From Lachnospiraceae bacterium (GTDB taxonomy: Bacteria; Bacillota; Clostridia; Lachnospirales; Lachnospiraceae): a DNA stretch of 64,000 nt. Positions 60,075 to 64,000 of the stretch are shown in pieces (positions within the stretch are counted from its first letter, which is position 1; each line of letters opens with the position of its first letter). The position numbers were made by a program, and so were the translations under genes. The notes below the pieces were generated by a model. The model had not been told where the DNA came from. It saw nothing but the letters and a program-made list of their open reading frames with translations, and ran no database searches. Where the stretch lies: positions 1,237,501 through 1,301,500 of the forward strand of contig CP107199.1 in NCBI GenBank assembly GCA_025758065.1. The letters are read 5' to 3'.

Positions 60075-62849
60075 CTATTCGTCCTCACGGACGGCCGGGC
60101 TTTCTGCCTGCCCGGAAAGCTTATTTTTTGAATTCAAATGCATATAATCATAAATGTAAGCAATCTCACTTACAGGCAGAGCCACCCGGTAATGCCGGGA
60201 GATATCCTGAAAGCTGTCCCTTACCTGCCTGATAAAGTCGGCATGTTTTTGTTCAAATTCTTCCAGATCCTGATAATTATCAATAGGTGTTTTTGTGACC
60301 AGACGTTCCACCAGACAGCACAGGTGGACATAAAGCCCGGTCATGATACGTCCTGCGATCTTTCTTCCTGTGATCTTCTGAAGCCGTCCCACTGCCTGTT
60401 CCACTTCATCTAAAAGCTTGTCAGGATTTAAAATGGTAATGGATTCAACTATATTTTGCAGGGAGAAATTCTTTACCAGGTTCTGGTTAAATATTTCCAT
60501 TTGTTCTTCATCCAGATACTCTGAGAAAATGTTTGTCAGCTTTTCTGCGGAATTCATGGAAATAATGTCTTCCAGTGAGATAAAAGGAATTCCCTCGATC
60601 TCCGGATTGAAAAGCCCGATGATGCATTTTACATGGTATTGCTGGAAAATCTCATCATGGCTGCCGTTTTTCATCAGCCGGTAATAATCATAAGCCACAA
60701 ATTTTACAGGAATGGAAGTGGCGGAAGTCTTTAAGATCAGCTCTTTTAGCTTTTCCGTTGTGTCAATGCCGTTTTCTCCGCTGAAGATCACGGCGTCTTC
60801 CTTCTGTACATTGTGGATGATACGGTAGGTGCAGACATTGCTTTCGCTGGCCCGTTTCAGGATGTCTTCCAGCTTCTGGTTCCCACAGATGCCAAGGCCG
60901 ATATCAACAGCTAAGGCAGTGGAAATATTGTTGATGATGCCGATATTTAAGTTTCGCAGGCCGCCCATCTGGCTGTGGATCTGCTCTAAAGAACCCATAT
61001 CCACCAGAAGTACTACGTCCTGACAGGTGATAAATCGTTCAATGTGTTTTTCCAGCAGCCCGGTGATGTCACTCATCTGCATGTCAAGAGGCATATCAAT
61101 GGCATCGAATACCTTTCGCCCGATGATCTGGTTAGCGGCATCTGCAATACTGGAAGCTGTTGCATAGCCGTGGCTTAAGATAATACCGGCTGCGGAAAGT
61201 CCCTGGATCTTCTGGTTCTGGTTTTTTATATCTAAAAGCAAAAACAGCTGGTTTAAACTGTCTGCTTCAATGTCCAGATTCAGTTTGATCAGGTTTACGA
61301 TCCTGGAACAGATGACTGATTCTTTTTCAAGAACAGCGCTTACAGCTTGAAACATTTCTTCAATCTCGTCATGGTTTTGTTTCATCCAGTTGTCGATCAG
61401 ATGATCGCCCTGAAGCTGTATATATAAGCGGCGGGCAAGTAAGTGGCTGTATTTTTTGGAAAGGCTGATGCCATACATTTCACCTACATTTTCAAAAATC
61501 TGATTGATCAGCTGTTCGTAAGTGGAGATCTTGATGTTTACAAGCTTCTGTCCGTAGATCAGATAGTCGTAATAATCATTTAATTGTTTCCGGAATTCCA
61601 TCATCAGGCCGTCAAAACTGAGCATATCCTGACGGTAATCTTCAAAGACATCTAACATGATCTGGAAATACTGTACCGTCTGCCCCAAAGAGGTGTCACG
61701 GCTGTAACTGTTTAAGTGGATCATACGTTTGTCTTTGTCTTCAACCTCCAGTTTTAAGGAGGAGAGCATATATTCCGGAAGGTGATAACTGTGGATAGCG
61801 ATACCATCGCTGGTTTTTTCCAGATAAGCTCCGGCACAGCTGCTGGTAACGCAGGTTTTTAATTCGTCGATGTTGTTTTCGTAGGAAAATTCCAGCATAC
61901 AGTGGAAGGCGTTCTGGCTGATGCTTACATCTACGCCCATGCGCCGCCCTTCTGCTTTTAAGAAGGAGACTAACATTTCCTCTTTTTCATCGGCTGTGCG
62001 TTCATGCAATGTTGGGACCGGGATCACAATGGGGATCATTCTTGCAAGTGGCTTATAAAGTGTTTCCGCCGGTATTTTTGTGGTGGAAAATACCAGTCTT
62101 GCATTGGACTCAAAAACATGTTCGTCATCATGATATCCTTTATATTGTCCCGAAATTAAGTAGGAATAGATCAGTTCCTGTCCTGAAAATGGAAGCCTGT
62201 CAATTTCATCAAAGAAAAGGATGCCGCCGTTTGCTTTTGCAAGCCAGCCTTTTCCGTCTTCGCTGCCGCAAAGGGAAATAGCAAATTTTTCTTCATTCTG
62301 GGCATATTCGGAGCAGTCTACTGTGATGTAAGGCGGGAGAGAAGCTGCGCCTGCAGTTCCTATTACCCGTTCATTTACAGCATATTCATACATCAGCCTG
62401 GAAAGAAAAGCCTTTCCTGTTCCGCCAGCTCCGTTAAACAAGGCCGGAAGACCATTTGACGGGTATTTAACAGCTGCTTTACACTGCTCGATGCAGGAAC
62501 TTAAACTCAGGTAATAACCGATGGCTTTCTGAAAATCTCTTTTATTTTCATCGCTTCGGCATTTCCGCTGAAAATCGTCCATACCGGAGAATACGCAGGT
62601 TTCCAGGGCGACCTGGGCTTCGCGTTCAACATTTTTCTTATGGAAGAAATAAACAGGACGGGAGTTGACCTTAATGGCCCGCCCTTCTTTTACCAGCTCG
62701 TTCAGATACTGACTGGCCAGATTACGGGAAATATTCAGTGATTCGCTGATATGGTTCGCCGTAAAATATTTCAGATCTTTCAGGGCATAGCCCCGGCTTA
62801 TTTTTTCCAGGTAAAGATAGAGTTCTTCTTTTGTGCTGAGCATGTACAT
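60075..62849 (-). CDS. LevR/DagR-like PTS-controlled regulator without the GAFTGA loop
   Basis: I start it at the ATG ending at 62849 (MYMLSTKEELYLYLEKISRG), after AGGAG; a second ATG at 62843 is equally possible. About 924 residues. Order: helix-turn-helix (about 25-60), AAA+ domain with Walker A NGAGGTGKA (139-147) and Walker B ILFFDEIDRLP (210-220), PRD1 (about 430-530), EIIA-Man-like domain (His560 in SHGYATASS) and PRD2 (His842 in LYVHLCCL). Sigma-54 activators carry GAFTGA between these Walker motifs; here the segment SLCGSEDGKGWLAKANGG (192-209) is about nine residues shorter and lacks it. It heads the PTS operon and probably senses phosphorylation by EIIB/HPr. Confidence 0.9.
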   Translation of the reverse strand: MYMLSTKEELYLYLEKISRGYALKDLKYFTANHISESLNISRNLASQYLNELVKEGRAIKVNSRPVYFFHKKNVEREAQVALETCVFSGMDDFQRKCRSDENKRDFQKAIGYYLSLSSCIEQCKAAVKYPSNGLPALFNGAGGTGKAFLSRLMYEYAVNERVIGTAGAASLPPYITVDCSEYAQNEEKFAISLCGSEDGKGWLAKANGGILFFDEIDRLPFSGQELIYSYLISGQYKGYHDDEHVFESNARLVFSTTKIPAETLYKPLARMIPIVIPVPTLHERTADEKEEMLVSFLKAEGRRMGVDVSISQNAFHCMLEFSYENNIDELKTCVTSSCAGAYLEKTSDGIAIHSYHLPEYMLSSLKLEVEDKDKRMIHLNSYSRDTSLGQTVQYFQIMLDVFEDYRQDMLSFDGLMMEFRKQLNDYYDYLIYGQKLVNIKISTYEQLINQIFENVGEMYGISLSKKYSHLLARRLYIQLQGDHLIDNWMKQNHDEIEEMFQAVSAVLEKESVICSRIVNLIKLNLDIEADSLNQLFLLLDIKNQNQKIQGLSAAGIILSHGYATASSIADAANQIIGRKVFDAIDMPLDMQMSDITGLLEKHIERFITCQDVVLLVDMGSLEQIHSQMGGLRNLNIGIINNISTALAVDIGLGICGNQKLEDILKRASESNVCTYRIIHNVQKEDAVIFSGENGIDTTEKLKELILKTSATSIPVKFVAYDYYRLMKNGSHDEIFQQYHVKCIIGLFNPEIEGIPFISLEDIISMNSAEKLTNIFSEYLDEEQMEIFNQNLVKNFSLQNIVESITILNPDKLLDEVEQAVGRLQKITGRKIAGRIMTGLYVHLCCLVERLVTKTPIDNYQDLEEFEQKHADFIRQVRDSFQDISRHYRVALPVSEIAYIYDYMHLNSKNKLSGQAESPAVREDE

Positions 62850-63166
62850 GATTCTCCTGTTTGTTGATTTGACTTGAATTCTTTTCGCGCGTGTTTTATG
62901 TCTACCTGATAACAAGTGTAATTATACAAAAAATAATCTGAAAAGAAAGATGTTTTGAATGATTTCGCCAGTTTGAAAAGGGTTTCGGCAGTAGCAGTGA
63001 GAAAAATGGTGAGATGTCCAGAGTGGAGGAATGGGGTTCGACACTAGGATTGACACTTTTATGGGGGAAATGTGTGCTATACTTAAAATCAGATGTCAGG
63101 ATCAAGATCAGGCACAGAAAGATCCCGAGAGAATATTACACCAGAACATTACAGGAGGAAATCAAT
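62850..63166. other. Divergent regulatory spacer between PTS regulator and HAD gene
   Basis: No gene is seen. On the minus strand TGTATAATT (about 62920-62930) is a likely -10 for the PTS operon. On the plus strand TGCTATACT near 63075-63083 is an extended -10 with TTGACA at 63050-63055 spaced too far for a normal promoter. I could not find a -24/-12 sigma-54 promoter (TGGCAC, TTGC) on the minus strand. Confidence 0.5.
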
Positions 63167-63991
63167 ATGCATAGTGAAAACACAACGATCCGGCTGGTAG
63201 CCGTAGATATGGACGGAACTCTTCTTCATGATGATAAGAGCATATCAGACTATACATTAGATGTTTTAAGAAAGATTGTAAAAAAAGGTGTGATCCTGGT
63301 ACCTGCCTCAGGAAGACCGATCGGAGGAATGAAAGAAGCAGTATTAAATAATGTAGACGGCATTCAGTATGCTATCTGCTCCAATGGTGCCATGCTTATG
63401 GATGTACCGGAGGAAAAAAGTATCTGTGAAACAGGGATCTCCACAGAAAAAGCAGTGGAAGCCATTGCGTATCTGGAACAATTCCCAGTGGCTGTATATG
63501 TCCATACAGACAGAGGTACTTTCCGGGCAGAGGGATGGGAGAAAACAGGGCTTTCTGAGAAATATCCTTATATCAGGTTCAGCGAGGGAAATGTAAAAGA
63601 TCTGGGAGAGTTTTTAAGGACCAGCGGAGTAAAAGTGATGAAAATGGGTGCTCATGTCTTAAAAGATGGACTGGCACAGGAACTTCTGGAAAAAGGAAGC
63701 CCCATACCGGGTATCGTATTTCTGCGCACCGGAGATGGGATCATAGAATTAAACTCTATCCATGCCTCTAAAGGAAATGCACTGTGTACACTTTGTAAAA
63801 AATTGGGGATAAGTATGGAAAATGTGCTGGCTATTGGGGATAACGAAAATGATATTTCCATGCTTCAGGCTGCAGGCATCTCCGCAGCAATGGAAAACGC
63901 AGAAGATGATGTAAAGCAGGCTGCGAAATTTGTGGCCGGGCATAATGAAGAGGACGGGGCGGCTCATTTCCTGGAGGAATGGGTGCTGTAA
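63167..63991 (+). CDS. Cof-type HAD-superfamily sugar-phosphate phosphatase
   Basis: I start it at the ATG at 63167 (MHSENTTIRLVAVDMDGTLL), after AGGAGG; the longer frame lacks support. The 274-residue protein has HAD motif I VDMDGTLLHDD (nucleophile Asp), motif II PASGRPIGG, and motif IV IGDNENDISMLQAAG, with the Cof-type cap between. Such enzymes dephosphorylate small sugar phosphates or flavin phosphates in the cytoplasm. An extended -10, TGCTATACT near 63075-63083, lies upstream. It diverges from the PTS regulator, 317 bp away; a link to sugar use is possible. Confidence 0.9.
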   Translation: MHSENTTIRLVAVDMDGTLLHDDKSISDYTLDVLRKIVKKGVILVPASGRPIGGMKEAVLNNVDGIQYAICSNGAMLMDVPEEKSICETGISTEKAVEAIAYLEQFPVAVYVHTDRGTFRAEGWEKTGLSEKYPYIRFSEGNVKDLGEFLRTSGVKVMKMGAHVLKDGLAQELLEKGSPIPGIVFLRTGDGIIELNSIHASKGNALCTLCKKLGISMENVLAIGDNENDISMLQAAGISAAMENAEDDVKQAAKFVAGHNEEDGAAHFLEEWVL

Positions 63992-64000
63992 AATAAAACA

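Noticed and set aside
62850..63013. Sigma-54 promoter for the PTS operon (TGGCGAAATCATTCA on the minus strand)
   Set aside because: The -24 GG is present, but the -12 GC is replaced by CA, so it does not match the consensus.
1..64000. tRNA, rRNA or tmRNA genes
   Set aside because: I looked for rRNA motifs and tRNA-like cloverleaf ends in the spacers and found none that I could support.

Overview
The window is the replication-origin region of a low-to-mid GC Firmicute chromosome, most likely a gut-type Lachnospiraceae (Clostridia). Support: gene order gyrA-gyrB-recF-yaaA-dnaN-dnaA running left and rpmH-rnpA-yidD-yidC-jag-mnmE-mnmG-rsmG-parA-parB running right from an oriC full of DnaA boxes, the parS sequence TGTTTCACGTGAAACA, an S-box riboswitch before metK, and family preferences (DUF4446, AdhE, KtrAB, LevR-type PTS control). 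Species cannot be fixed from sequence alone.

Layout. 1-9.2 kb: gyrA (cut by the window edge), gyrB, recF, yaaA, dnaN, dnaA, then oriC. 9.2-22.3 kb: ribosome, tRNA-modification and membrane-insertion genes, a LacI-type regulator, endonuclease IV, an odd alpha/beta-hydrolase-fold protein, then parA-parB-DUF4446. Four perfect parS sites lie between 18.5 and 32.0 kb. 22.7-34.8 kb: a large membrane-anchored protein, murA, metK, adhE, adenosine deaminase and glutamate dehydrogenase. 34.8-43.9 kb: repeat-rich spacers, a small secreted protein, an AEC permease, an AraC regulator, KtrB/KtrA potassium uptake and a KdpD/KdpE-like two-component pair, plus an unlisted 33-residue membrane peptide. 44.2-49.2 kb: a decayed accessory patch with a broken formate/nitrite transporter, one IS inserted in the remains of another, a complete IS4-like element and the C-terminal stub of a surface protein. 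49.3-54.9 kb: AraC regulator, ABC sugar importer and a ManD/RspA-type sugar-acid dehydratase. 54.9-62.9 kb: a YoaK-like membrane protein and a leftward mannose-family PTS locus with a LevR-like regulator and a ceramidase-fold protein. A Cof-type HAD phosphatase ends the window.

The most unusual content is between genes. At least six families of short palindromic elements (about 130-200 bp) occupy the spacers. One 165-bp family has CTAG-bounded inverted ends and is found three times plus a fragment; a second, unrelated 165-bp palindrome shares a CTAG with it. Several elements with different outer arms carry the same GC-rich core hairpin, which suggests a modular design. The LevR-like regulator lacks the GAFTGA loop needed to contact sigma-54, so it probably does not work like its relatives.
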